A stretch of 16,555 bases of DNA, taken from assembly GCF_001509475.1 (NCBI RefSeq), contig NZ_LLZG01000068.1:1-16555 (forward strand), given 5' to 3'. The notes beneath the pieces are model-generated. The model was not told the origin of the DNA. It did no database searches and saw nothing but the letters and a program-made list of their open reading frames with translations. Of the stretch, positions 1 to 6,565 are shown one piece after another (the first letter of the stretch is position 1; every line of letters begins with the position of its first letter). The position numbers and the translations under genes are program-made. The stretch comes from Streptomyces regalis (GTDB taxonomy: Bacteria; Actinomycetota; Actinomycetes; Streptomycetales; Streptomycetaceae).

Positions 1-102
1 CGCCTCAAGGGCGAACAGGTCGACGCGGTGATCGCCGACGCGGGCCTGGTCCCGGTCACGGTCGAGGGCTGGGGCAAGCCGGCCTGGGCCGACCCCGCGC
101 CC
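1..102 (+). repeat. Direct repeat copy 1 (left edge, truncated by window)
   Basis: These 102 bases are identical to 791-892. They encode an internal segment of the YcaQ-like protein (ending GWGKPAWADPAP) but sit directly before that protein's N-terminal region and in a different reading frame from it. The repeat may extend further left, outside the window. It can be read as the end of a first copy of a tandemly duplicated 790-bp unit (103-892), or as an assembly-graph artefact if base 1 is a contig end. Confidence 0.9.
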
Positions 103-103
103 C

Positions 104-1281
104 ACCACCGACCTCTCGGCAGACGAAGCCCGCCGCATCGCCCTGAGAGCCCAAGGCTTCCTCGGCACCCCCAACCGCAGGTCCGGCGTCCGCGGCATAC
201 TCCGTCACCTCGGCGCGGTCCAACTCGACACCATCTCGGTCCTGGCCCGCTCCCACGAGCTCATCCCGTACGCCCGCCTGGGCGCGGTAGGCCGCAAGAC
301 GGTCGAGAACGCCTATTGGACGACCGCATCCACCAACACGCCGCCACAACCACACACCTTCGAGTACTGGTCCCACGCCGCCTGCATCCTCCCCATCGAG
401 GAATGGCCCCACTTCGCCTTCCGCCGCCGCGCCTACCGAAACCGCCCGCACTGGAACCATGAACTCCCCGACGGCGCCTACGACCAGGTCATCAAGCAGC
501 TCCGCACCGAAGGCCCCCTCACCGCGACCGAACTGGGCGGCGCGAAGAGAACCAGTGAGTGGTGGGACTGGTCGGGCTCGAAGGTCGCCGCCGAACGCGC
601 CCTGATGTACGGCGAGGTGGTCTGCGTCGAGCGCCGCGGCTGGAAGCGCGTCTACGACCTCGCCGAACGCGCCATCCCACAGGAACTGCTGCACGACGAC
701 CTGGACGACACCGAATGCCTGCGCCGCCTGGTCCGCCTGGCCGGCCAGTCCCTCGGCGTCGGCACACGCGCGGACATCGCCGACTACCACCGCCTCAAGG
801 GCGAACAGGTCGACGCGGTGATCGCCGACGCGGGCCTGGTCCCGGTCACGGTCGAGGGCTGGGGCAAGCCGGCCTGGGCCGACCCCGCGCCCTGGAGACA
901 CCCCCGCGCAGCCGCCACCGCACGACGCTCCTGTCCCCGTTCGACTCCCTGATCTGGGAACGGGCACGCACGGAGCGGATCTTCGGCTTCACCCACCGCC
1001 TGGAGGCCTACGTCCCCAAGCAGAAGCGGGTCTACGGCTATTTCGCGATGCCGGTCCTGGCCGGCGGCCGCCTCGTCGGCCGCGTGGACCCGGCCCGCGA
1101 GGGCCGCACGCTGGTGGCCAAGCAGGTCACCTTGGACGGCCCGAAGGCGGTCCCTGCGGTGGCCCAGGCACTGGCCGAGGCGGCGAGCTGGGTGGACTGC
1201 ACGGACGTACGCGTGGAACGCGTGGACGCACCCGCCCTGCGCCAGCCGCTCGCCGACGCGCTGACCCGCATAGTGGCGTGA
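104..1281 (+). pseudogene. Frameshifted, start-less YcaQ-like winged-helix DNA glycosylase
   Basis: The sequence resembles the YcaQ/AlkX family (HTH_42 winged-helix proteins), DNA glycosylases that unhook interstrand crosslinks and act on alkylated bases. The N-terminal part reads from 104 (TTDLSADEARRIALRAQGFL) and includes the QLD triplet at 221-229, matching the Q-hydrophobic-D catalytic motif of YcaQ-type enzymes, and the family signature EYWSHAACILP. At about 889 the frame slips: the C-terminal part (LETPPRSRHRTTLLSPFDSL to the TGA at 1279-1281) is in the next frame, as if one G were missing from gcg(g)ccctgg. Upstream, the N-terminal frame has a TGA at 29-31 and no ATG, GTG or TTG from there to the ATG at 605, so the start is lost at the repeat junction. 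As written it is not expressible as one protein; a real lesion and an assembly error both remain possible. Confidence 0.8.
791..892 (+). repeat. Direct repeat copy 2 (inside the YcaQ-like gene)
   Basis: This is an exact 102-base match to 1-102 at a distance of 790 bp. Identity stops after gaccccgcgccc: copy 1 continues with caccacc and copy 2 with tggagac. Copy 2 is in its expected place inside the gene, between the middle and C-terminal parts of the protein. The frameshift in that gene lies at its right edge, in the same gaccccgcgccc string that ends copy 1. Confidence 0.9.
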
Positions 1282-1365
1282 CCCTCAGGAACCCTCAGCA
1301 GCCCTCAAGGACCACACAAAGACCTCACAAAGCCCCTGAGGGCCCGTCAGAACCGCGCAGACCCC
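1282..1365. terminator. Convergent intergenic region with possible weak terminator
   Basis: This 84-nt gap separates the stops of two convergent genes. It holds a degenerate 10-bp tandem repeat (three CCCTCA-containing units at 1281-1310) and a matching TGAGGGC at 1337-1343. CCCTCAGG (1282-1289) can pair with CCTGAGGG (1335-1342), and GCCCTCA (1301-1307) with TGAGGGC (1337-1343). The loops are long and there is no T-tract, so terminator activity is only suggested by position. Confidence 0.3.
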
Positions 1366-2112
1366 TCAACGGATCTCGAGGATCTTCTCCCGCATCGCAT
1401 ACACCACGGCCTCCATCCTGGAGTGCAGCTGCAGCTTCTCCAGGATGTTGCGCACATGGTTCTTCACGGTGTTCTCGGAGATGAACAACTCCTTGGCGAT
1501 ATCGCGGTTGTTCATCCCCGTGGCGACGAGCTTCAGAACCTCCAGCTCACGGTCCGTCAGCCGCGGCGCGGGCACAAGCCGACGCTCGTCCGTCCGCTGG
1601 ATCATCGACTTGAATTCGGTGAGGAGTTTCGACGCCATGGACGGACTGATCTGCGACTGCCCGTCGGCCACCGCACGAATGGCGGTGGCCACCTCGTCCG
1701 TGGAGATCTCCTTGAGGAGATAACCGGTCGCCCCGGCCTTGATCGCGTCGTAGAGGTCGGCCTCCTCGTCGCTGATCGTCAGCATGATGATCTTCGCGCT
1801 GGGGGCCACCTCCTTGATGGAGGTGCAGGCCTCGATCCCGCCCCGCTTGGGCATCCGTACGTCCATCAGGACGATGTCCGGCAGCAGGTCCGCGGCCTTG
1901 TCGACGGCCTCCGCGCCGTCTCCCGCCTCCCCTACGACCTGGATGTCCTCCTCGGCCGCCAGCACGATCTCCAGTCCACGGCGGAACAGGGCGTGGTCGT
2001 CCACGACGAGGACTCTGATCGGCTCCTTGCGTGGAGAGCCCCCTCCCGGGCCCATGCCGACAACGTCGCCGTCGGCATCCTCGTCCCGCATCGGTCCGAA
2101 GCTGTCCGCCAT
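1366..2112 (-). CDS. Orphan NarL/LuxR-family two-component response regulator
   Basis: A 248-residue DNA-binding response regulator. The receiver domain (about 32-150) has the acidic pair D38-D39, phospho-acceptor D84 (DIVLMDVRMP), switch T112 and K134. The C-terminal LuxR/NarL helix-turn-helix (about 183-248) contains LTDRELEVLKLVATGMNNRD and ISENTVKNHV. A 30-residue glycine/acidic N-terminal extension precedes the receiver. The ATG at 2112 was chosen because GGGGGAGGAACG lies directly before it; an in-frame ATG at 2151 has no such site. No histidine kinase is adjacent, so its partner is elsewhere or it acts without one. It lies downstream of hpf in the same direction, but a strong hairpin separates them. 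A dyad at 2166-2188 upstream could be an operator. The family call is secure; the regulon cannot be told from the sequence. Confidence 0.93.
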   Translation of the reverse strand: MADSFGPMRDEDADGDVVGMGPGGGSPRKEPIRVLVVDDHALFRRGLEIVLAAEEDIQVVGEAGDGAEAVDKAADLLPDIVLMDVRMPKRGGIEACTSIKEVAPSAKIIMLTISDEEADLYDAIKAGATGYLLKEISTDEVATAIRAVADGQSQISPSMASKLLTEFKSMIQRTDERRLVPAPRLTDRELEVLKLVATGMNNRDIAKELFISENTVKNHVRNILEKLQLHSRMEAVVYAMREKILEIR

Positions 2113-2116
2113 CGTT

Positions 2117-2124
2117 CCTCCCCC
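2117..2124 (-). promoter_or_regulatory. Ribosome binding site deciding the response regulator start
   Basis: On the minus strand GGGGGAGG precedes AACG and the ATG at 2112. It is a strong purine-rich Shine-Dalgarno match at close spacing and supports this start over the in-frame ATG at 2151. Confidence 0.7.
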
Positions 2125-2165
2125 TGAAGGCTGCGGCTGGTCGTTTGCCATCGCCAACCCAAGGC

Positions 2166-2188
2166 ACCGGCCCACCGGTTGGGCCGGT
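2166..2188. repeat. Perfect 9-bp inverted repeat upstream of response regulator
   Basis: ACCGGCCCA (2166-2174) and TGGGCCGGT (2180-2188) form a perfect dyad with a 5-nt spacer (CCGGT). It lies about 54-76 bp upstream of the response-regulator start. It could be an operator (autoregulation is common for NarL-type regulators) or a leader hairpin; sequence alone does not decide. Confidence 0.6.
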
Positions 2189-2252
2189 AGCGGCCATGAT
2201 TTCATGCCCGGCCGACACTGCGGTGACGAGCGGGGCGCGAAGTGGTCGCACT

Positions 2253-2293
2253 CCGGTGCCCCTGGGGGCGCACACGCGCTCCAGGGGCACCGG
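2253..2293 (-). terminator. Strong hairpin downstream of hpf
   Basis: CCGGTGCCCCTGG (2253-2265) pairs perfectly with CCAGGGGCACCGG (2281-2293), a 13-bp GC-rich stem; the loop can extend it with gcgc/gcgc pairing. It starts 21 nt beyond the hpf stop. There is no clear U-tract on the minus strand, as is common for streptomycete terminators. It probably ends the hpf transcript and insulates the response regulator. Confidence 0.7.
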
Positions 2294-2314
2294 CTCAGCT
2301 GTCAGCCGGGTTGG

Positions 2315-3007
2315 TCAACCGCCCAGCGTGCCCCCGGCCGCGGGAGACTGCGCCTGGGTGACCATCGGGTCCGTGTTGAGGTGGATGACCCCGTAGTCGT
2401 AGGCGTGCCGCCGGTAGACGACACTTGGTTCCTTCGTCTCGGAATCGACGAAGAGGTAGAAGTCGTGCCCGACCAGCTCCATCTCGTAGAGGGCCTGGTC
2501 GAGGGTCATCGGGGAGGCGACGTGCGTCTTCTCGCGCACGATGAGGGGGCCTTCGCCCTTCACTTCCAGCGAGCCGATCTTCTTGGTGGGAACTCCGTCC
2601 GGCTCTTCTTCCTGGAAGGTGTGGCCGTTGCCGTTGAGCGTCGCCGCGCCCGGAACGTGGTCGGGGACCTCGGCCGCCGTGAGTCGGCGTGCGCCTCGGC
2701 GCGAGAAACGCTTGTCGTGCTGCTTGCGCAGCCGGGCATCCAGCTTCTCCGCCGCCAGGTCGAGCGCCGCGTACGGATCGCTGGCCGCTGCCTCCGCCCG
2801 GATCACCGGACCGCGGGAGCGGAGCGTGATCTCCACTCGATCACTGCGGTCGGCCTGTCGGGGGTTGGGCTCCTTGGACACCTCGACGTCGAGGCTGATC
2901 ACCTTGGCATCGAGCCTCTGGATCTTCTCCAGCTTCAGCTTCTCGGCCACGTGCTTGCGGAACCGCTCGGGCACCTCGGTCTTGCGGCCCTTGACGACGA
3001 TGTCCAC
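2315..3007 (-). CDS. hpf: Long-form ribosome hibernation promoting factor (HPF/RaiA)
   Basis: A 230-residue long HPF. In this family the protein binds idle ribosomes and promotes inactive 100S dimers, protecting them in stationary phase, dormancy or stress. The N-terminal S30AE-like ribosome-binding domain (about 1-110) starts VDIVVKGRKTEVPERF and includes VEVSKEPNPRQADRSDRVEI and a basic tail HDKRFSRRGARR. A variable linker follows (about 115-165). The conserved C-terminal dimerisation domain includes MTLDQALYEMELVGHDFYLF and VVYRRHAYDYGVIHL. The GTG at 3007 was chosen because it starts at the conserved DIVVKGRK region and has GGAG 6 nt upstream; an ATG at 3040 is possible but has a more distant purine tract. 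A 315-nt leader separates it from comF, so it probably has its own promoter. No key feature is missing. Confidence 0.95.
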   Translation of the reverse strand: MDIVVKGRKTEVPERFRKHVAEKLKLEKIQRLDAKVISLDVEVSKEPNPRQADRSDRVEITLRSRGPVIRAEAAASDPYAALDLAAEKLDARLRKQHDKRFSRRGARRLTAAEVPDHVPGAATLNGNGHTFQEEEPDGVPTKKIGSLEVKGEGPLIVREKTHVASPMTLDQALYEMELVGHDFYLFVDSETKEPSVVYRRHAYDYGVIHLNTDPMVTQAQSPAAGGTLGG

Positions 3008-3322
3008 GCAGAACTCCGTTCCCGGATCACTCCGCTCCATCCGCGGAGCATCTCCCTTTTGCACCCGGCTCCGGTGAACCCCGGAACCTCGGACTCGGTG
3101 ACTTCCACCTCCTCCTCCCCCATGGGCAAGATCTCCACCCCATCGCCGCAGCTGATTGCGCAAAACCCGCAGCACGGCATTCGGATATGGCAGGGATGGC
3201 CTGCGCCTTTCCCTCACAACCGAACATATCTCGCCCGGACGGATGTCGTCACCCTCTACCGCGGCGTACCTCCGTTCAGGTGAATAGACCCTCTCGTTAC
3301 CTGCAACGATGCAAGTTCGCAG
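3008..3322 (-). other. 315-nt leader/promoter region between comF and hpf
   Basis: No conserved gene is recognised here. The region must hold the hpf promoter and any comF terminator, but I could not assign a confident -10/-35 pair or a strong hairpin. It is less GC-rich near 3200-3350 than its surroundings, as expected for a promoter. It includes a possible small upstream reading frame beginning with ATG at 3123 (see findings) and a purine-rich stretch around 3105-3123 on the minus strand. Confidence 0.5.
3014..3017 (-). promoter_or_regulatory. Ribosome binding site for hpf GTG start
   Basis: GGAG on the minus strand lies 6 nt before the GTG at 3007. It supports that codon over the in-frame ATG at 3040. 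Confidence 0.55.
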
Positions 3323-4486
3323 TCAGTTCCGGTTTATTTCGAAAGAATCCGGCGACGCAGCGACCACGGCCGCGCAGATCACGTCACCGGCTCGTCCGGC
3401 GCCCATGATTCCCGGCACCTCACGCGTCCGCCACACGGCGCCCTCCATCGATCCAGTCCTCCGTTCCCCAGTGCTTTCCCGAGTTCCCGCCCCGTACACA
3501 GCGGTTGTCCCGTCACCACTCGCACCGAACTCCGCAGTCACCCATCCATACGCGCCCGCCTCCTCCGCCGTTCTGCCGTATGCGCTCGCTTCCTCATCCG
3601 TGCCCCCGCCGGCTCCGGTGCCTGCCACCCTGCCGTACGCGACCGACCGCACCGCGTTGCCGCCAGCTGCTGACTCCGCCGTACGACTGCGCGAGTCGGC
3701 TCCGTCCGGGCCGCGCGGGTCCGCCCCTTCCGGGCAGGGCCCCGCTTCCTCCGCCAAGGCCGCCCGCACAGCGCGCGCCGCCTCCGCCAGGGACGCGCCC
3801 GTCGTCATCAGATCGTCGACGAGCACGACCGGACCACCGGCGAGCAGCCGCCCACCCCCGGGAGCCACGGTCAGCGCGCCCGCGAGATTGTCCAGCCGCT
3901 GCCGGGAGTTGAGCCCCGACTGATCGGCCACCGCACGCCTCTGCCGCAGCACGGCGAGCACCCGCGCCGGTGTCCCGGCCCGCCTCAGCTCACCCGCAGC
4001 CGCGAGCGCGATCCGCCGCGCCGGATCGTGCCCCCTTGCCCGGACCGCCCCACGCGCGGACGGAACGGGTACCAGCAGCAGAGGCGCACCGGCGCCTCCG
4101 AACCGGCCCGGCCCGTCGGCCCGCACCTGCGACCCCCGGGACCGCACACCCCGCACAGCCCGCACGGACGCCCCGTCGCCGTGCGCACAGATCTCCCGAA
4201 GCCCCGCCCGCACGGCTCCCGCCAGAGCCGTCCCGAGCGGTGCCGCGAGCGCCAGCGCCCCGCGTTCCTTGTGGGCCAGCAGCACGGCCCGCACCTCGTC
4301 CGCGTACCGGGCCGCTGCGTGCACGACCGGCAGTCCGGACGGTTCCGGCACCGGTCGCACCCGGCTCGGTACGGTCCCGCTCAGGACGGCACGGCACTCC
4401 GGGCAGAGCACCGTGCGAGGCCTTGCACAGCCTCCGCACTGAGCCGGCAGCACCAGGTCGGTGAGGTCCTGCCACCACCCGCGCAT
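3323..4486 (-). CDS. ComF-family phosphoribosyltransferase with repeat insertion
   Basis: A ComF-family protein, 387 residues, versus roughly 220-260 for typical relatives. An N-terminal zinc-finger-like set of cysteines (C17, C20, C28, C31) is followed by the type I phosphoribosyltransferase fold, with LLLVPVPSARGAVRARGHDP (about 137-156), NSRQRLDNL and the PRPP-binding loop VVLVDDLMTTGAS (about 220-232). The family is linked to DNA uptake in competent bacteria; its role in Streptomyces is unclear. After the core (about 248) comes a roughly 120-residue Gly/Ala/Glu-rich stretch with decapeptide-like repeats, then a conserved-looking end (AAVVAASPDSFEINRN) that probably supplies the last strand. 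The ATG at 4486 was chosen by protein similarity; an in-frame GTG at 4495 is possible, and neither has a clear ribosome binding site. It is separated from lpqB by a terminator, so it is probably transcribed alone. Confidence 0.88.
   Translation of the reverse strand: MRGWWQDLTDLVLPAQCGGCARPRTVLCPECRAVLSGTVPSRVRPVPEPSGLPVVHAAARYADEVRAVLLAHKERGALALAAPLGTALAGAVRAGLREICAHGDGASVRAVRGVRSRGSQVRADGPGRFGGAGAPLLLVPVPSARGAVRARGHDPARRIALAAAGELRRAGTPARVLAVLRQRRAVADQSGLNSRQRLDNLAGALTVAPGGGRLLAGGPVVLVDDLMTTGASLAEAARAVRAALAEEAGPCPEGADPRGPDGADSRSRTAESAAGGNAVRSVAYGRVAGTGAGGGTDEEASAYGRTAEEAGAYGWVTAEFGASGDGTTAVYGAGTRESTGERRTGSMEGAVWRTREVPGIMGAGRAGDVICAAVVAASPDSFEINRN
3546..3605. repeat. Degenerate 30-bp tandem repeat within comF
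   Basis: Two adjacent 30-bp units (3546-3575 and 3576-3605) align over most positions. On the minus strand they encode related decapeptides ending in AYG (RTAEEAGAYG and neighbours). More diverged units lie on both sides. This is the core of the low-complexity insertion in the ComF protein. Confidence 0.6.
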
Positions 4487-4526
4487 GCCCACCACTGTGC
4501 CAACACCCGCCCCGACCGACCACCCC

Positions 4527-4549
4527 TGTGGATAACCCCCTGTGGAAAA
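4527..4549 (-). promoter_or_regulatory. Two DnaA-box-like 9-mers upstream of comF
   Basis: TGTGGATAA (4527-4535) is the exact complement of the DnaA-box consensus TTATCCACA. TGTGGAAAA (4541-4549) is the complement of the one-mismatch box TTTTCCACA. Both face the same way, 14 bp apart start to start, 41-63 bp upstream of the comF start. They may bind DnaA and regulate comF, or be incidental. Confidence 0.45.
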
Positions 4550-4632
4550 CGCCGGGCCCGACGCAGACGTCCATTTCCGTCCCGTTAGCCGCGCCGGAGC
4601 CCCCCCGGCCGGATTCCCCCGTCAAAAGGGAA

Positions 4633-4677
4633 GCGGCCGCTTCCAGCCGGAGTCCCACCCCGGCCGGAAGCGGCCGC
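4633..4677 (-). terminator. Terminator of the mtrA-mtrB-lpqB unit
   Basis: An 18-bp inverted repeat with a single mismatch (4633-4650 against 4660-4677, loop 4651-4659) lies 46 nt beyond the lpqB stop. On the minus strand the stem is followed by TTCCCTTTTG, a T-rich tail. This is a good factor-independent terminator and makes comF a separate transcription unit. Confidence 0.8.
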
Positions 4678-4723
4678 CACACTCACCGTCCTCGAACCTC
4701 AACGGCTCGGGCCGGGCAAAACC

Positions 4724-6565
4724 TCACCCCGGATAAACCGGAGCCGTCCCGTCCGTCATAACCTTCTCCCACTGCGTCCCGGACGGCAGCCGTACGATCC
4801 CGTCCTCCGAGTACCCGACCAGCGGCAGCCGCGCGTCCTCGGACGCGGTGATCTCCTTCACCCCGCTGAGGGCCGCGGGCGCAGGCCCCTCCGGCGTGGA
4901 GCCGTCGACCTGGACGTACCGCATCGTCTGTACGCCGCCGTGCTCACGTCCGACCACCACGAGCCGACTGTCACCGGCCCACGATATGGCGGTGACCTCC
5001 TCCAACTGTGGCGTCGCGGAACGCAGTTCGTGAACGGAGACGGTCGAACGCTCCTCCGCCTTGCCGTCCTCGCTCCGTTCGATCCGCCCGATGAGCAGCG
5101 AGGACTTGTCGCTCTGCTCCACCACGAGCGCGATCCGCACCCCGTCGGCGGCCACCCGCACGGACTCGATGCGCCCCTCCAGCCCCGGCGGCGTCTTGAC
5201 CACCAGCGGATCACCCACGCCCTCCTTCAGCAGGAGCAGCCGAGGGTTGTCGGGGTCACGGTCGGCCACCCACAGGTCGCCCTGGGCGTCCCAGCTGGGC
5301 GCCGACAGCCGCTCGTCCGCCGTCGGGCCCGAGCTGGTCAGCTCCGGCTCCCCGAGCGGACCGCCCGACACCAGCGCGCCGACGTACAACTCCTTGCCGT
5401 CGAGGCCGACCCCTGCAGCCATGTCCTCGTCACGCGACACCGCCACTGATCCCAGCTGCTTGTCCCCCTCGCCCAGGGCGCCCGGCACGGGGTCAGGCTT
5501 CGTGCCATTGGTTGCGGCAGCCAGCCGTACAAGCCGGTGCTTGGCATCGAGGAAGTACAGGTAGTCGGCGCGCTCCACCGACCCGCGCGTGGCAACGGTC
5601 TCAGCCCCGCCGTCGGTGAGCTCACACAGCTGCCTGCCGCCCGCCTTGAGCTCGACCTCGTCAACCGTGGGGGTGAGGTTCTGCAGGGTGAACAGGAGCT
5701 GGGCCGCCATCTCGTTGCACTGGGCCAGGCCGACCCGGGCCGCCTTGTCGTTCAACAGCACCGTCAGGATGTTCTGGTCGTTGGGCGTCAGCGAGGTGAC
5801 GCTGTCCTTGAGCGCCGTACCGGTGGGGAAGCTCGACCTGACCACCGGGTCGAGCCAGCTGGTGGGCCCTGTGAGCAGGGAGCGCACCATCTGCGTCATG
5901 GGGTCCACGTTCCTGCGCACGTAGACGGGATCGGCGACGGTCGCCGTGTGCGGTGAGGTCCCGAGCGGGGTGTTCGTGGCGAAGTAGTACTTGTCGACGG
6001 ACATGTAATTGCGCTGGAAGTCCGACTTGCCCATGACGACGCCGCGCGGCGGGACGTCGATGCGCCACTGCTCCGTCTTCTTGTCCCGGGTGAGGTGCAT
6101 CGGCTCGTTGTAGTCGCCACTGGCGGGCACGTACGACTGCTGCGCGTCGACCGTGGCGACCTTGGTGCCGGTCAGCGTGTACGAGAGGTTGTCGGTCTCC
6201 TCCCGGCCTCCGACACGTTCGGCTTCGGCGCCCGGTCCGTCGGCCAGCACCGTCGTGGACAGCAAGGGCCGCCACTTGTCCGACGCTTCCTTGGTCAGGT
6301 ACTTGCGCGCTATCTCATAGTCCGGATCATCGCTGGTCAGTGCTTCCAGGAACCCCGACACGATCTCCGACGACGAAGCGTCCTCGTGCGGCGGATTGGC
6401 GAAGACCCGCACCTGCGTGTCCTGGCGCGGCGTGGACTCGACACCACGTAGATCGCCGCTGTCGGGCATCGAGGCGCACCCCGCCAGCAGTACGGCTCCA
6501 CAGGCGGCGTACGCCACCGCGCGCCCCGGCGTGCGCCGGGCTCCCCCCTCGCGGTCAGCGCCCAC
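4724..6565 (-). CDS. lpqB: Lipoprotein LpqB, accessory to MtrAB
   Basis: A 613-residue lipoprotein. In actinobacteria LpqB works with the MtrB sensor kinase and influences MtrA signalling, envelope properties and, in Streptomyces, development. It has an n-region rich in Arg, a hydrophobic stretch and the lipobox LAGC with lipidated Cys30, so it is secreted and anchored outside the membrane. A GerMN-type domain (about 194-314) and a C-terminal beta-propeller-like part (about 330-613, with SWDAQGDLWVADRD and AISWAGDSRLVVVG) follow. The GTG at 6565 was chosen because GGGGAGG lies 6 nt upstream; an ATG at 6580 with GAGGAG about 10 nt upstream is the alternative and would lengthen the n-region. 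The start overlaps the end of mtrB by 11 nt, indicating translational coupling. Confidence 0.95.
   Translation of the reverse strand: MGADREGGARRTPGRAVAYAACGAVLLAGCASMPDSGDLRGVESTPRQDTQVRVFANPPHEDASSSEIVSGFLEALTSDDPDYEIARKYLTKEASDKWRPLLSTTVLADGPGAEAERVGGREETDNLSYTLTGTKVATVDAQQSYVPASGDYNEPMHLTRDKKTEQWRIDVPPRGVVMGKSDFQRNYMSVDKYYFATNTPLGTSPHTATVADPVYVRRNVDPMTQMVRSLLTGPTSWLDPVVRSSFPTGTALKDSVTSLTPNDQNILTVLLNDKAARVGLAQCNEMAAQLLFTLQNLTPTVDEVELKAGGRQLCELTDGGAETVATRGSVERADYLYFLDAKHRLVRLAAATNGTKPDPVPGALGEGDKQLGSVAVSRDEDMAAGVGLDGKELYVGALVSGGPLGEPELTSSGPTADERLSAPSWDAQGDLWVADRDPDNPRLLLLKEGVGDPLVVKTPPGLEGRIESVRVAADGVRIALVVEQSDKSSLLIGRIERSEDGKAEERSTVSVHELRSATPQLEEVTAISWAGDSRLVVVGREHGGVQTMRYVQVDGSTPEGPAPAALSGVKEITASEDARLPLVGYSEDGIVRLPSGTQWEKVMTDGTAPVYPG

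Noticed and set aside
28..462. A 144-codon frame beginning in the left repeat
   Set aside because: Its first 25 residues are a fragment of the glycosylase; past the junction at 102/103 it is out of frame with the true protein and becomes Pro/Arg-rich nonsense.
1784..3283. A 499-codon plus-strand reading frame across the response regulator and hpf
   Set aside because: It is antisense to two clear genes and to their intergenic hairpin, with no ribosome site or motif of its own.
3187..3330. sigma-factor promoter hexamers for hpf
   Set aside because: Several T-rich and GGGT-like words occur on the minus strand, but none formed a pair with acceptable spacing that I could defend.
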